Of a stretch of 64,000 bases of DNA, positions 21,883-35,079 are shown in pieces. The notes under the pieces are model-generated. The model did not search any database, was not told the origin of the DNA, and saw only the letters and a list, made by a program, of their open reading frames with translations. A program made the translations under genes and the position numbers. Positions within the stretch are counted from its first letter, which is position 1; each line of letters begins with the position of its first letter. The stretch is from Bryoerythrophyllum caledonicum (taxonomy: Eukaryota; Streptophyta; Bryopsida; Pottiales; Pottiaceae), in NCBI GenBank assembly GCA_963971425.1, contig OZ020518.1, positions 31,564,770 to 31,628,769 on the forward strand, read 5' to 3'.

Positions 21883-22377
21883 TCATGTTTGGAGAATACA
21901 AAGTGTTTTCAATCTACCAATCATTTGGAAAGAAGTAAGTTTTGTAGTATTTTCCCTACAAATTGAACTAGGTAATGATGACAATGCCTCCGATAAGCCA
22001 AACACATTCACATATGGATTTCTTTCATTCCAATACTGTGATAAAATCCATCCACGTGGAATGCACACCATCAAGCTGTTGAACTGCATGATAACCAAAC
22101 CCATGAGCATTGGTTGGCCCCCATCTTCAATATCCAATATTGTGTGCTTTCCAAATAACAACATAATTGAGTGTGATCACATGTAATTGGAGAACATGAG
22201 CCGAGCTGAGCGGAACATGAGGTATACCTGAGTTGGATAATAGACTCCTCGCAATTCAATTCCAGGAAAAGTCAGGGTTGAGTTTGGTTTAGGGAACGCG
22301 TAGGGAATTGATTGTAACCAAAAAGTTATGGAAAACTTGGCCTCCGCCGTCATGTGTCCCCACTGGTCAGACGCCAT
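21883..22377 (-). CDS. Possible two-exon gene, unrecognised
   Basis: The model reads from 22,377: exon 1 22,377-22,228 (50 codons, MASDQWGHMTAEAKFSITFW...GVYYPTQ, ends CAG|GTATAC) and exon 2 22,083-21,883 (after TCATGCAG; CIPRGWILSQYWNERNPYV... to TGA), joined in phase 0, giving about 116 residues. The splice sites are good, but another acceptor further upstream would keep more of the open frame. No domain is recognised. It lies only in copy 1. Confidence 0.3.
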
Positions 22378-23029
22378 CCGTATTTGACATCAATTCTCAG
22401 CCGCATCTGTTGACGTGCCACGATGTCGTGGCATGATGTTGTGGCCTGACAAAAGGCTTGCCTACTTTGTTGTTAGGCTTTCCTACCTGCCGTGGCCTAC
22501 AATTGCGGCAACGATCCCTCCCAACTACCCCGTTGCTAGTATTGAAACCCGTTGCTCCATAGTCCAAAACAAAACTTGCCCCAATTGACAGCCTAGCTAA
22601 AAATCAAAGAGATTCAACTTGCCCGTGCTGCCCTTTCTCCCCTAGTTTCCAAAAAAATCATCATAACTTCTCAATTGTCAATCAGATTTGGACAAAATTT
22701 ACATACCCGCAAAGCTCGTGAGACCCATTATCTCCAATAAATTTTTCAAAAAATCTTGCCTAAAATCAAAATCATAGGGACCTGCCCAAACCTTCAAGAG
22801 TCCCCCAGAGGGACTCTTGGGAATTTAGGGGTTAACCTAATTTTTGATTTCAAGTGTAAAAGCATCTAAATAAGAAGTTGTGACCCATGGAATCAAGTTC
22901 CTAGTGCACTTTGAAATTCTCAAAAGTTGTTACATTTACAAGAGCTACAACAATTTAAAGTTCCAAGATTTAGTGTTCCGAAAAATACATTACATAACAT
23001 GCTTTTCTATCGTATTTCTTTGTGTATAA
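22378..23029. other. Intergenic, old dispersed repeat
   Basis: The stretch 22,680-22,860 loosely matches 58,700-58,880 inside the Harbinger transposon, in the same order (CCTGCCCAAA-like block, then a GGGACTCTTGGG-like block, then TTAGGGGTTAA). This suggests a diverged relative of that element once lay here. No gene is seen. Confidence 0.4.
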
Positions 23030-23506
23030 GGGCCTATTTACACTAGAGGCCGAAGCCATGGGAAATTTTCTTCAGCCAATTACATTGGCCAAAATTGATA
23101 GGTCCCTAAAATTTGACTTTACATAAGACTTCTCAAATCCAAAAGTTGGATGAAGGCAAAATAAGGTGGACGGTAGTTTTTGCCTACATGGCAGCAATAG
23201 TGACGACCTTTAGAGGCTGCCGACTTTGCATCCAACCACGTCAAAGAAGTAAACCTAACAGAGAATCCAATGGTCCGTGATGCTAAACCACTATTTCCAG
23301 CCCAAAGGTGAGATTATGTGATTTCTTCAACATTTATTCACTACAATCCTTTAGTCAATGTGATTCATGGCCTCTTTTAAGTCCACACTACTTCCAAAAG
23401 CCATGGCTTCAAATGATTGGCTTCTCATTGAAAAGTCTTTCGAAGTTGGGACCTTGGCAAGACTTTTGGATTTTTGCAGCCTTTGGCTTCTAGTACAAAC
23501 AGGCCC
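23030..23506. mobile_element. Tourist-like PIF/Harbinger MITE with TAA target duplication
   Basis: The ends are inverted repeats: GGGCCTATTTACACTAGAGG on the left, and on the right the complement of GGGCCTGTTTGTACTAGAAG. They are flanked by TAA at 23,027-23,029 and 23,507-23,509, the 3-bp duplication typical of PIF/Harbinger. No coding capacity is present. Its left end resembles the left end of the autonomous-type Harbinger at 53,766 (both carry ATTTACAC, then GAG, then GGCCGAA or CCGAA), so the two probably belong to one family group. Confidence 0.75.
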
Positions 23507-24089
23507 TAAGTGCAAAAAATATACCAACTACAGTATAATGTTCATAATAATTTATTTATTTTCCATAAACATCTTATGGTAAGTTGAGCTTTTGTGATTA
23601 TTGTAAATTCTCAAGGGTCAAATCTTTGAAAAATCATAAAAATTTCATTTTGTAGCCAAAAATTATGAAAAATCCATGACAACTAGAAGACATTTGAGAA
23701 AAATATCAAAATATTAAAATTATGAATTTAGCAATGTAAAATTGAGGCTAGAAGGGCATGTTTGACTTTTTTGGAAATGACTAAATATAGATTTTTTGTT
23801 GAAGGGTTGATGGGCTGCTATTTATATTCTAATATGGACCATGGTCTGCTCTGGTCAACGCTCCAATTGTAGGGTCCTCTAGGAAAGGAAGTCCACGAAT
23901 TGGCCTTTGGGTTGTGTAAGACATTTTCCTCTTTGGCCTTGAATTTGGCCTAAATCTATTTTTGCTTCAGGTTGGTTTGAAGTTTGCTTGGCTCGTGGCC
24001 CCTCTGTAAAGCGCCCCTAAATTGTTCAATTATGAGAGCACATGTGCATTTTGTGAGCCCTCCGGTCACCCCAAAAGTATTCCATCAAC

Positions 24090-24520
24090 TATAACGTTTT
24101 AGAGCGTGGCTTTTTGCGTTCCATGCAAGAAGACGGTCTTTGACGAAGAAATGGCAAAGGCTCTTTCTTGATAATACATATCGATATCACGGTCTACCAG
24201 ACAATACTATTTTTGATCAAAGACCGTAGTGTATATCAAAATTCTACAAATCCATTTTTAAGATATTGAAGGTGGATATCAAATTATCTTCTAATTTCCA
24301 TCCTCAAACTAATGGTCAAACAAAATGAGTGAATCAAGTTTTGAAGTAGTATCTATAATGCACTATTAACTATCAACATGATGATTGGACTACATATTTA
24401 CCATCAGTGGAGTTTGCATATGATAATACTCTTCATGCTTCAATTCAACCAACATCATTTTATATCAACTATGATTATCATCCAACACATTATCATCAAC
24501 TGTGATGGCTAGGATTCTTA
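24090..24520 (+). mobile_element. Gypsy (Ty3) integrase remnant
   Basis: It is collinear with and clearly similar to 50,320-50,660 of the Gypsy element in the other flank (TTTCTTGATAAT block, TTTCCATCCTCAAACTAA block, ACTCTTCATGC block). Only this integrase piece remains, and it is broken and older than the Gypsy copy at 45,915. Confidence 0.7.
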
Positions 24521-24559
24521 AAAAACACTTCGCATTAAGTCTGGTAATGCTCTCGAGCC

Positions 24560-25020
24560 TCCGGCTACCTATTCTTTAGTCCCTTGGCAGGTCAAATTCG
24601 GAAAACGAGAACCCGTCAAGCCCTTATCTTTGCAGGGTCCGATTAACGCGAGCTCTAGCTGTGCAGAGAGTGCGATATTCAGCTGCGCGTTGTTTGGCAT
24701 CGGTTGCAGGTTGAGAGAGCAAGTCCCCGACAGTGCACCCGACAAGGGTTTCGAGGTTACTCTACGATGGCTCTCCACTGCAGAATTCGTTCGCATTCTG
24801 GGAGGAAATTGCATAGACGTACTAGTCATTGTTGGGCGCTGAAGCCCATCGTCGGGCGCTGCGCAAAATTCTGTGGAGATCCTGTGTGCTTGGATCGCCT
24901 TGGCTCAGATATGTGAACACACGGGGATGTCGCTACTAGGATGCGCGAAGGCGCTGTTACGCCGGTAGGTCGCTTCGAGGACGATCGAAGTTCCACTTTG
25001 CGGATCGCTCTCTAAGAAGA
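24560..25020 (+). promoter_or_regulatory. Upstream region of gene A copy 2
   Basis: Base composition becomes GC-richer about 450 bp before the gene A ATG, as expected for a leader and proximal promoter. No convincing TATA box is seen. Whether this lies inside the duplicated unit cannot be told, because the matching sequence for copy 1 is outside the window. Confidence 0.35.
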
Positions 25021-26313
25021 ATGGCGACTACTTCAGTTCTCAGCGAGTCAGTATTCCGCTTTCACGCTTCAGAGACTGCTTCGGAGGACGGTGTGGCCGT
25101 TAGGTGTTTTGTGCGTCCAAAGGTTGGTGAGCACGGTAATCCGTCGCAGAGTAACAAACCCAAGTGCACCCCATTATTCGACCTTGAGGGCTCACATCAT
25201 ACTGCTACTCTGAAGGTTAGCATTCTTCGCTTGATTTCTTTGGCTTCAATACCAAGGTTAATTTGAACTTTGAAGATTGTAATTGATTTGAACCGCCCCG
25301 TTTGATGTGATGGTGCTGTTTCGCAGGTTCCTCATGATGTCCCTGGGATGGCAGTTTATGGGACTGGCAAAGTTGTTGTTCCTCTGGCGGACGACAGCAT
25401 CTCGGACTTGGTGGTGAGCTTTCCTCTTATCTAGAGTATTTACTTTCGCCAATCGCCTCTTTTCCATACCAGAAGCTCTGGACGCTTCTGGTGTGGACGT
25501 CCGGATGGTCCCAGTGGGTGACATTTTGGTGTACTGTGCAACTTTCAGTGGATTCAAAATTACTCCAGATGACTGTATTTACGTCTATACACACTGTGGT
25601 TTGACGTGACAAGTCCATGTTGCCTTTGTTAGAAATTGGGGTTAGAGGTTGTTTACTTCATGCATACGTGCTTTGTCACACTAGTCATGTACATCCTCAA
25701 TTCTTCAAAAATTTAGAAACCAACATATTTTAAAATTCGACTCTAAACACGTTTGGTTAAAATATTTCTGAAAAATAAGAATTGGTATCGAGACCTCTCG
25801 AAAATACTGGGCCTAGTGTATATAGTCAATATACAACAGTATGTAATGCTTTCTCTTCTCAACGCTTCGCTGATGTGTGCTTGCGTGCCCACCGCTCTGT
25901 TCTGCAGAATGATGCCGAGTGGGTCAACCTTCGGGACGAGTCTCCTACGAGTGTAGCTTATCGATTGGCAGTTTTAAGAATTCCGAATGGTGAATACTTT
26001 GGAGTGTTGGCTGACGACCCGGCGGATTGCGAGGTGAGTTTCTTTAATGATCGACCGTATCCTTGGTCTTTCCATTCCAGATCTGGTCATCCAACTTTGG
26101 CAACATTACTCTGTTGTATTGGTGCAGATCAGCTTGACGGCAGAACCATCTCTCAGGATTGTCGGACAAGCTCCGTTCGCAGTCATCACGTTTGGACCGT
26201 TTCCCACAGCACAAGCGCTCGAGGCTGCACTTGGAATGTACGCCCGCGATTACGGTAATATGCTGGCCTATACTGAACCTCTGCAATCAACAGATCGACG
26301 ATGGGATACGTAA
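25021..26313 (+). CDS. Gene A copy 2, full four-exon model, unrecognised 197-aa protein
   Basis: Exons are 25,021-25,215 (ATG after AAGAAGA, ends AAG|GTTAGC), 25,327-25,413 (after CGCAG, ends GTG|GTGAGC), 25,908-26,033 (after TCTGCAG, ends GAG|GTGAGT) and 26,128-26,313 (after GTGCAG, ends TAA). All are phase 0, which strongly supports the model. The protein begins MATTSVLSESVFRFHASETA and has short hydrophobic strands (GKVVVPL, AVLRI, APFAVITFGPF) that suggest a compact beta-rich fold. I know no family with this pattern. An AATAAA at 26,489-26,494 fits the 3' end. Gene B follows 2.2 kb later in the same orientation, and a single larger transcription unit is possible but not required. Confidence 0.65.
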
Positions 26314-26503
26314 AATTACTTTCTTCGAATCCAATAGTTGTTATCAAGCCCGCACGCTGATGGGTATTACCGTGGCAGGTCCAAGTTTGCAATTGCCCTC
26401 AAAGCTTCCAGATTTTCATCAACGCGGACTCAGTGAAACTCCAGCACGTGAGGTACAACGCCAGTAATCATTACAGTTCTTTCGCAGTAATAAAGCTTTG
26501 TTG

Positions 26504-26694
26504 CCGTAGGCACATAGCAGGATCGTCACATCGCTGACGAATAATTTATTTTTCAAAAATAAGGTTTGTCAAGACGAATGTTCTCCAGAAACCCATGTTT
26601 TCCCGCAAATTTTTGTTTTTGAAAAATAATTTCCCAAAAATTTCATGATTTATTTTCAGAATTAATTGGTGATGAACCTGCTATGTGGCTACGG
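26504..26694. mobile_element. Small inverted-repeat element, copy 2
   Basis: This is the duplicate of the element at 1,237-1,427, just after the gene A polyadenylation signal. Confidence 0.55.
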
Positions 26695-28538
26695 TTCTTG
26701 CGTCAAAAAGAAAAAGAAAAAGGAAAATGAGAGCCCAGCACCTGAGGGACAACGCCAGTAATGGATCCAGCTACACTACTGTACTGTACTTCTGAAAGAG
26801 AATGTAGAGATAGTCCACTCTTGTACACAACATTATCACCCCACCCTGGATCCCTCACTACACGAACTCTCTTGATCAGATTCCTTGTTTTCATTGAATT
26901 GGGTCTGCGGAATAATACTACAGGATATTGCGCTTGGAGATGCTGAACCGCAAGCAGCAGGTTTACCGATGGCAGCTGATGGTCTAAATTGTGGAGACAA
27001 AGCTAGGTAAGCAGAACGTGTTAGAGTTCAAAGAGTTTCACATGTATACACGTACGTCAAGTTGCACAATGGGAGTTGCAGTACTGTACGATCATAGCTT
27101 GTTGTGCATCATTTGCTTTTTTGTCAAAAATCTTTCTCCCTAATCTAATTCATGAGCTAATTGATGACAGTTTCAACTGATAACGACTAACCAGTTGACA
27201 GCTTCAACTAATTGTTCAAAGATTTCATTTGAAACACATGAATTTTTATGAGTATCCTTTTAGTGAAAAGTTAATGCGGGTATATGGAGAATATGTCCCA
27301 TGATTCTCATATTTTTGCAATTTTGAGTTGAGTCCCAACCTGAACTATCTAAATTATTGCAATCATGCATGAATCTGAAGCAACTTGAATCTTCATTTAT
27401 ATTGTCTAGAAAATAAACTTACATAACAAGTGCTTCATGTTAATAGAAACCATGTGAATAGAAAGTGATATTGCTATTCTGAAATTACTGCACGAACTTT
27501 GTGCAGCACTAAAATTTGATTGGAATAAGGTTGGTATATGATACCAAAGCTTCTGAATTCCACAAAAACAAGGAAGTGTGATTACATTCAAATAAATATG
27601 GATGCGGGGAAATATTATTTTCCTAGCTAAAAGCTAACATCGGTTTTGGTTTCAAGGGTATAAGTTTCATCTACGTCTCATTTTCCTGTTACCTTGAGTT
27701 CATCTGTTTTTTGGACACTGAAGCTTGAGATATGATTTTTATTCAATAATTATTAAAAAAAAATCTATTTATTTATTTTAACAATTTGCTTGGGTGTGGA
27801 AGACTTGTATAGAAATCAGATTATGAATGAGCTTCTTGGATTTGACCTGACAGTGCTTCGGGGGCGCCGGAAGATGAAGTTAAGCACCCATTGATTGAAG
27901 ATCACCAGGTATTTCTTACTCTGCTAGAGTGCGGAGCAATGACGACCTTGTAATGCACCGATATAGTTTCATGTGCAACGTTCTACTTCTCTTCCAACCT
28001 TAAATTTATTGGCTATTAGCATCACATCAACAAGCATGTTTCGTGTCAGAATGATATAGGGTGCAATGTCACGATGATAAGTGTCAAGTTCATGTGGGAT
28101 ATAACACATGTATAATGACAATTTCAATGTCAGCTTAATACCATAAGTAGAGAGCAAGGTAGTCAAGTCTCCGATGAAATTACTACTTCCACATAGAATT
28201 TTTGAAGTCTCAAGGTGGCATGTGTTGCTTTTTGTTGAAGAAATAAATCATTTTATGATGAACTTGCTTCCTACTCATTGTATTTGTGACGATGGAATGA
28301 ATATGATATGAAAATGACATAAAAAGGACAATTCCTTCGAAATGATATTAAAATGAAATGCAATCAAAGTGACATAAAATGGCATAGAATCTGAATGACG
28401 TTAATTTCCAATATCCAAGTGAATGACCAGAGAGTGGTTGGATCATTTCCAACTACGAAATATGTTGTAGGGAAAAGGGTAACTGTCCCCCCATTGCTTG
28501 TTGCTTGTTTCTAACGAAATATTTATCTGTACGTGCAG

Positions 28539-30740
28539 CTGGGAAGTGTCTGTGGTTGCGAATTAGGGGAGCTGGACGGAGGATTATGTATGCATAGTTG
28601 GCCTGATTTAGTTTCGAGTCAGACGGGCATGCCTGACCCGCCTGAGCAGGTGGTATTTTTCATCTGATGCTAGTCTGAAATGTAGATGTTTGGTAAATGC
28701 ATGATCCCTTTTCAAGAAGCTTTGCTGTTTGTAACGTAATGATATTCAATGCATTCTCGGGCTTGCTTATGTTTTGCTCTTGTCTTACATCTCGTTTAGA
28801 GTGCGAGCCATTGCCTCGGAAATGTCGCACTTGCACCCCATGACAACTTGAGCTGAAATTGTTTTCAGATTCTGCTTGAAGACAATTTTGACTGGACCTA
28901 CGAACTTCAGGATTCCGCTCAACACCAACCATCTTCAGATCTCCCATCTCAAGTGCGATCTTGGGTTCGGGAAAGCACGTCACGTGTTCGTCATGACTGG
29001 AAAACTTCAACCTTGGACGAATTATGTCAAGCAAATATTTATCCGCCTCCCGCTCCGCGTCCTGCAAGCTCTAAAGGTGACTCTTGCCCGGAGCTTTCCA
29101 ACTCAAATCTTGTGGACCACGACATTGCCTTAGTCGCAGTTTGCGGAGAAAGTGCAGACCGGCTGGTTTGTTTCTGTGTTGGGAACAACTCAGGCCATTT
29201 AGAACTGCGCATGGAAAATCCCGCGGGCAAGGTCTTTCGACATCTGCTACCTTCAATATACTGCATAAGCCGTGTGCAGCTTATGAACCTCAGGCTGGAC
29301 GCTGGAGAAGATTACAAGGTTTTTCTTGTTGGAAGTACCTCCCAAGGCAAGGTCATAACCTTAGAATACAGTTCAGAGTCCGGTGTATTTGCTCCCTTGC
29401 CGGATCCACCAACACATTTTTTGTTCTCTGGTTACCAGAACGGCGCGTACTACAAGGATCCCGAAGGTAGTGAATTCCTGTTTTGTGTTGCTAAACACCC
29501 GGGCACTGAGTATATAGTTTTGAAACATGACCTTCTACAGGAAGCGTGGGAGGGAATTTCCCTACATCGTGCAAGAATTAGAATTCACGACACCATCTCT
29601 CGCATCACCAATGCACATTTCGTGCAGTGTGGCGGGTCTGTCTATCTACACAGCGAACAGGAGGTGCCCAACGTCGAGGTCATCGAGAAGGGGGTTAACA
29701 AGAAGAAGAACAAGCAGAATTTCAGTGTCATCCACAAACTGAATCTGGATCACTTGAAACGTGTTAAGTGGGAGGAGGAAAAGCTAGACAAGATAAAGAA
29801 TCACAGGGATAAGAAGTGGGGCGCGGAGGAGATCATGACTCTTTTGAAGGTGACGATAGAGTCACTGCAGAACCAGCCGACAGATGGCCGTACTAGACGC
29901 ATAAAGTGGGCCGAAATTTCTGATGTCCTTCGAAACAGATACAATATTAACAGAAGCTCTGGGGCATGTCAGAGGAATTGGGATACACTGCAGAGAAGGA
30001 CAAACGAAGTGGACAATTATGTTAAGGTGAACAATATCTCTGGGACAAGTAGCAGCTGGGCTATTTGGGATATGAGTGATGGGGACAGATCCAGGAATAA
30101 ACTGCCACCGTGTAAAGAGTACACCCAGGACACCTATGATACATTCAAGTCGATTCGGGATCTGAAATCTAGACAGCTAATTGATGAGAAACCCAAACAG
30201 GAGAAGCCATTGCCATCACAGGATACAAGCGCTGCACCTTACTCATTTTCTCTTCAAAGCGATTCAACTTGTACAACAAACGCTGGAGCTTTCACATCTT
30301 CTCTTCTCAACAATTCAGCGATTACACCAATTACTCCTTCCCGGACCCCTTGGTCATCTCGTCCTGGGGCTTCGACAAGCCAGTTGTATGAAGTTGCACT
30401 AAGTGAATTGGAGACTGTTGTGGGGGAGAAGGCAGACACAAACAAGTTGATCGCACACTGCGCAGAGGACAAAATCCAGCTTTTACGCGTCAATCATAAC
30501 CAGCAGGATGAGGATAAAGACGAGGAAGACGAGAAGACGAAGAATGAGCTCTGGCATAAGTTCTGGGAGGAGGGTGAGAAATTGAGGAGGCATAGGAAGG
30601 ATCTCAAGACGAAAATAAAGGACCCAAGTAACAGTTTGGCGTTGAAGCGTGAGTACAGGACAGATCTGGATGAAGTGCGGAAAGAGAAGAAGAAGATCAA
30701 GAGGGAACTGGAGCGGCTCGAGGAGAAGAACAAGACGTAA
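28539..30740 (+). CDS. Gene B copy 2: Myb/SANT-like protein with Gln-to-Leu change
   Basis: The exons are 28,539-28,649 and 28,869-30,740, as in copy 1. The one coding difference I see is at 30,178, where CAA (Gln) in copies 1 and 3 is CTA (Leu) here. It lies in the linker just after the Myb/SANT-like domain (sequence RQLIDEK). The frame is intact, so nothing suggests loss of function. Confidence 0.75.
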
Positions 30741-30814
30741 CTTCCGAAGCAGCGTGCACTTTGACAGTTGCAGGTACCATACCATTCTAAAGCGAAGCTT
30801 TTTGTACCCCTACT

Positions 30815-30820
30815 AATAAA
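30815..30820 (+). terminator. Polyadenylation signal of gene B copy 2
   Basis: The AATAAA lies 75 bp after the stop codon, identical to copy 1. Confidence 0.6.
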
Positions 30821-33299
30821 GCTACATCATAGACACTTTGATTCTTTTGTGTTCATAGGATTGACTAATAGTTATTTTATTGGGATATGAAGTACGGTAT
30901 ACCGAGGGGCATATACAGCACTAAGCTTCAAGGTTGTGAATGATCACAGGCGGCTTTGGAGGGGCTTGCTGCACTGTCGCAGACGTTTCCGCCACTTCGC
31001 CGACAGGTTTTGAGGACCTTGCATTCTTTCAAGATTATGTGCAATGCCTTTCACAGTTTCTTTGATCCAGGCTGATTGCAATCCTTGTTGCCTATTCCTC
31101 CCCAAGGGCTTTGGTCATTGTAAGTTGCTACCTACATGAAGTGATACTTCAGTGGCCAAGGTAGGCCACTTCAGTGATATGATGTATTGTATCATATTAC
31201 AGCTCATGAAAGTTTTGATTAGGCTATTGTCAAGCGAAGGGGAGGTGCACAATACCGGTATATGAAGCTGGACGAAAGTTGTTACAGAATATTGTTAGAT
31301 ATTTTCGTTTCATGCATGTGCAGGGATCATGATATGAATTACTCGTAGCCTGTGCTGGGGAATCCATCATCCCTTGTATTTTTTGAGTGTACAATGATTA
31401 GTACGTTTGTCCACCAGTTCATTCAGAATCTGCAGAAGATTTCATCAACCTCATGAACAAGTCAAAGTGGAGGACGTTGTGCTTGTAGTGCAGACAGGCT
31501 AGATGTCACTTTCCAGTTCCTAAAAGGATCCAGTAGATTGCATTCGACAAGCAGCTGTAAGTTGGTCGCAATTCACAGTATCATTATGCAATATATTGAA
31601 GCGGAGCACCTGAATGAGTCATTCTCTTGCAGAAAAAATTAGCATAAGTCCTTAGCTATACGGTATTCAACATCGACACGAGCTTGCCTGAATGGCAGCT
31701 GAACATGGACTGCCTAGCTTTCTCAGGAATGGCCCATGCCAGCACTTTTTTCCAGAGAAAAACCACCACCTCTGCTCTACCAAACCAAGTACTCGGTAAA
31801 CATTGCCCACTTGAACTACAATAATGGAGGGTGGGAAAACTAAGCTGAAGCCTTGCCATCCATTCTGATACTCAATTCCCTTACTAATTGACCCTGTGCA
31901 AGCCTTCTAAAAGTCAAATCTCATTGCGTCAAAAATGGCTCATTGCTCTCTTGTCTATACACTTTGTTAGACCCCTATCTCCTCTATTCCAAAATTCAAT
32001 AACTGATTGCACACTTGATTGGAGCATCAGTCAACTAGCTTGAGGTAAGAGAATCCGACCTCTTTGATAGTCAGAATGCCAGATCATGTAACAAGCATGG
32101 GTTCTACCAGCCCACATCGAGGAGCATGCTCAATTCTATAAGGATTATCAACCCATTTCGTGTCGATTTTCAATGAAACACTACTTTTCAACTACACCGT
32201 TTTTGGCTAATAGTGCGTGTGGTACTGATTCCAAATACACATTCTATTTTGCAAAACCACGAAATCAGTGAGGGCTGAGTGTGTAAATGTAGAGATTGAT
32301 TAGATTTCTAAAATTACTCTCACCATCATTAGTTCCCCCATTCACTAAATCCACCCTCTCTATTAGCCAGAAAGAATGTAGTTTACAACTTCAAAGGGAA
32401 ATGCATTCAACCAAGAAGTTTTAGCCTCTGTATTCTAATTTCTATTTCAAAATCCTAAAAGTTATTAAAATTACAAATGTTATGGCACTTTGAAGTTCCA
32501 AAACCTAGAGTTTAAAAATACACTATGGAACATGATTGTCTATCAAGTTTCTTTCTATATAAGTACAATGAACATGCTAATTTCCCAAACATGCATATTA
32601 TGTTTATATTTCTTTTTCTTGAAAATTTCATGCGAAGTTGTGCATTTTTGTAATTATCATGATTTTTCAAAATCTTTATCTTTGGAAAAATATGGATTTT
32701 AATCTTATAATAAAATTGTTTAAGATTCACATTAAGATAGAAGACATGAAGAAGTACTTGCATAAAATATTTACAAAATAAAAAGAAAAATTTGATATAG
32801 AAAATTGAGGGTGGAAGGCCAAATACGGCTTTTCTAAGATGGCATATCTCTTAAAGGGTTAAAAGGGATTAATGTTGTCCAAGACAGGTTCCATGAGTAG
32901 TGTTTTCTCAACCTCCATGGCTTTAGTTTGTTGCATGTCTTCATTGGGGTTTCCATTGCTTGGACCACGGCATGCTTGAAGTGGATCCAAAGACTTGTAG
33001 AGTGGCTTCTTTAAAGTACGAAAATAGTTCCACTTTTGCACATTGCCGCTTCTCCTTCTGAGTGAGTACCTTAAATGTGTCAATAGCGTCGAGCGTGAAG
33101 TCCGTAAGAACTCCTCTAGAGTAGAAAACCAATGCACTTCACTAAGGTCTACAGGCTTCCTCTTCCCTAGCAGATTCTCTCAAATAGTAAAAATTAGCCT
33201 CCAAATCCAAAAATACTCACATTCCCTAAATTCTAGTATAGCTGAATAAATATGTGGTTCTATGCTTTGTATGAGAAGTTATCTTCAAAGGTGGGCCAA

Positions 33300-33885
33300 C
33301 TACACCGTTCACTGAATATAGTGTGGAGGTATAGGTAATGTGGATGAAAATTGATGTGGACCACATCAATTCTAGTTTTGGATGAAAATTGAGGTAGACC
33401 ACATCAATTTTGGTTATTGTATATAATATTAATATGTTATTATTTTATGTTATTATTATGTTATTATGTTATTATTTTATTATTTTATTATTTTATTATG
33501 TTATATTCTTATGTTATTATTATTTTATGTTATATTATATTATAATATTATGTTAATATTCTAATGTTATATTCTTATGTTATAAAATAATATTATTATG
33601 TTATATTATGTTCTTATGTTATTATTTTATTATGTTATTATTTTATTATGTTATTATGTTATTATCATGTTATTATATTATAATTTTGGTTTTGAGTACA
33701 ATTTGTAAAAACTTATCCACATCAATTCCTGTGTGTTTTATTTTGAAACAAGCCACACTATTTCTAATGGACATGATTTGATGTGGATGGAAAATTGATG
33801 TGGACCACTTTAATTTGCGTTTAATGAAATTACTGTAGGAAATTTCAAATAGTCTAGTCTACACTATATTCAGTGAACGGTGTAG
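33300..33885. mobile_element. MITE with perfect 25-bp inverted repeats, copy 2
   Basis: This is the duplicate of 8,033-8,618, including the AT microsatellite core. Confidence 0.75.
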
Positions 33886-34478
33886 TATGGATCACTATCA
33901 TGCATAGCTTTGTATAGTCAGTTGAGGATGAACACAACCAAAAGAGTTGGTGCCACCCTAATAAAGTGATTTTCCATAGTATGGTTGTAACTTTGACTGC
34001 TTAAGAATTATTGATTGCTTATTGTTAGCATTTTAATCTATATTTTTGGTTTAAAAAAAAAGAAAAAAGGACACCAAAATTAATTTAATAAATCAATAAA
34101 TGAAGCTTAAAAATCAAATAACAAATAAAAAATCTGCATTATATGTCATTATTAAAACCAAAAATAAAAAACCATAAATAATAATTAAAAATGAAGACAC
34201 ATTCTAAATTCTAACTTATTCCAACAAGAGTGGTTCTTCATTTTTGTGAGACGATGATTCATCTCCAAACCGAATCTTTGCGTCTCACTGATCACCAGGG
34301 TTATGTTTGGAGCCTCGTCGAGAAGGCTATGGCGAGTACGTTTCCAGTCCTTGGCAGCACTGCGCTTGACTGATTTGTTTGGCGCCCCTGCCCACCGTTT
34401 CATTACATTGCAGCTTGCAGCTGCTGTTAATTTCTCTCCTCACCGCCTTGCGGCAGGGTCCACAACCAGGCCGTCGTC

Positions 34479-34783
34479 ATGGAGCTCGTTCGGTCTGGCG
34501 CCTTTCCTGCTTTCTTTTGAAATCCCGATTTGATTTAGGGTTTGTGATTGTGCTGTCGCTTTGACTGGTTTCTGATTGTGACTGCTCTGCATCATGCAAT
34601 GGGCTTGGAAGACCAAGAAGTTTTTCTTTTTAATCCCACTTGCGTGGTTTCTAGTTTCTGTGGGAGTGACCACGGTTGAATTTTTTGCTGTGCTGGGGGG
34701 GTTCAGATTTTTGAAGAAACTGAACAATGAGACGGTGTCAATAGAGCTTAAAACTGGGACCATCGTGCGCGGCACTATCACAG
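34479..34783 (+). pseudogene. 5' fragment of SmD1 (exons 1-2 only), copy 2
   Basis: Exons are 34,479-34,492 and 34,707-34,783, the same as copy 1. It again ends at the second donor with no downstream SmD1 exon. The truncation therefore predates the segmental duplication. Confidence 0.8.
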
Positions 34784-34981
34784 GTGCATTATTGCAATCA
34801 CTCTTTCATCATCTTTTTGTCCTACATATGCTACAATATCCTAATTCTGTAATTATGAATAATGTAGCTCGGAGTCGCAATCATCTCAGCTCCTGCGTTT
34901 GGAATGCGCCTGCGATTTGATACATGTCTTGTTGCAAGTCACGTGCGGAATAGAGCTTGTCGAATTTCTAGGGTTATAGGT

Positions 34982-35079
34982 TTTGGTCATCCGAATTCAC
35001 GCCGGTCCCCTTCGGGAACCGGCGTTCTTCTTCTTCTTCTTCTTCTTCTTCTTCTTCTTCTTCTTCTTTGGTCATCCGA
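34982..35079. mobile_element. Short insert with 13-bp flanking duplication and (TTC)14 tail, copy 2
   Basis: It has the same hairpin and the same flanking TTTGGTCATCCGA repeats as copy 1, but fourteen TTC units instead of eleven. This 9-bp change accounts for the whole offset shift between the two duplicated blocks. Confidence 0.5.
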
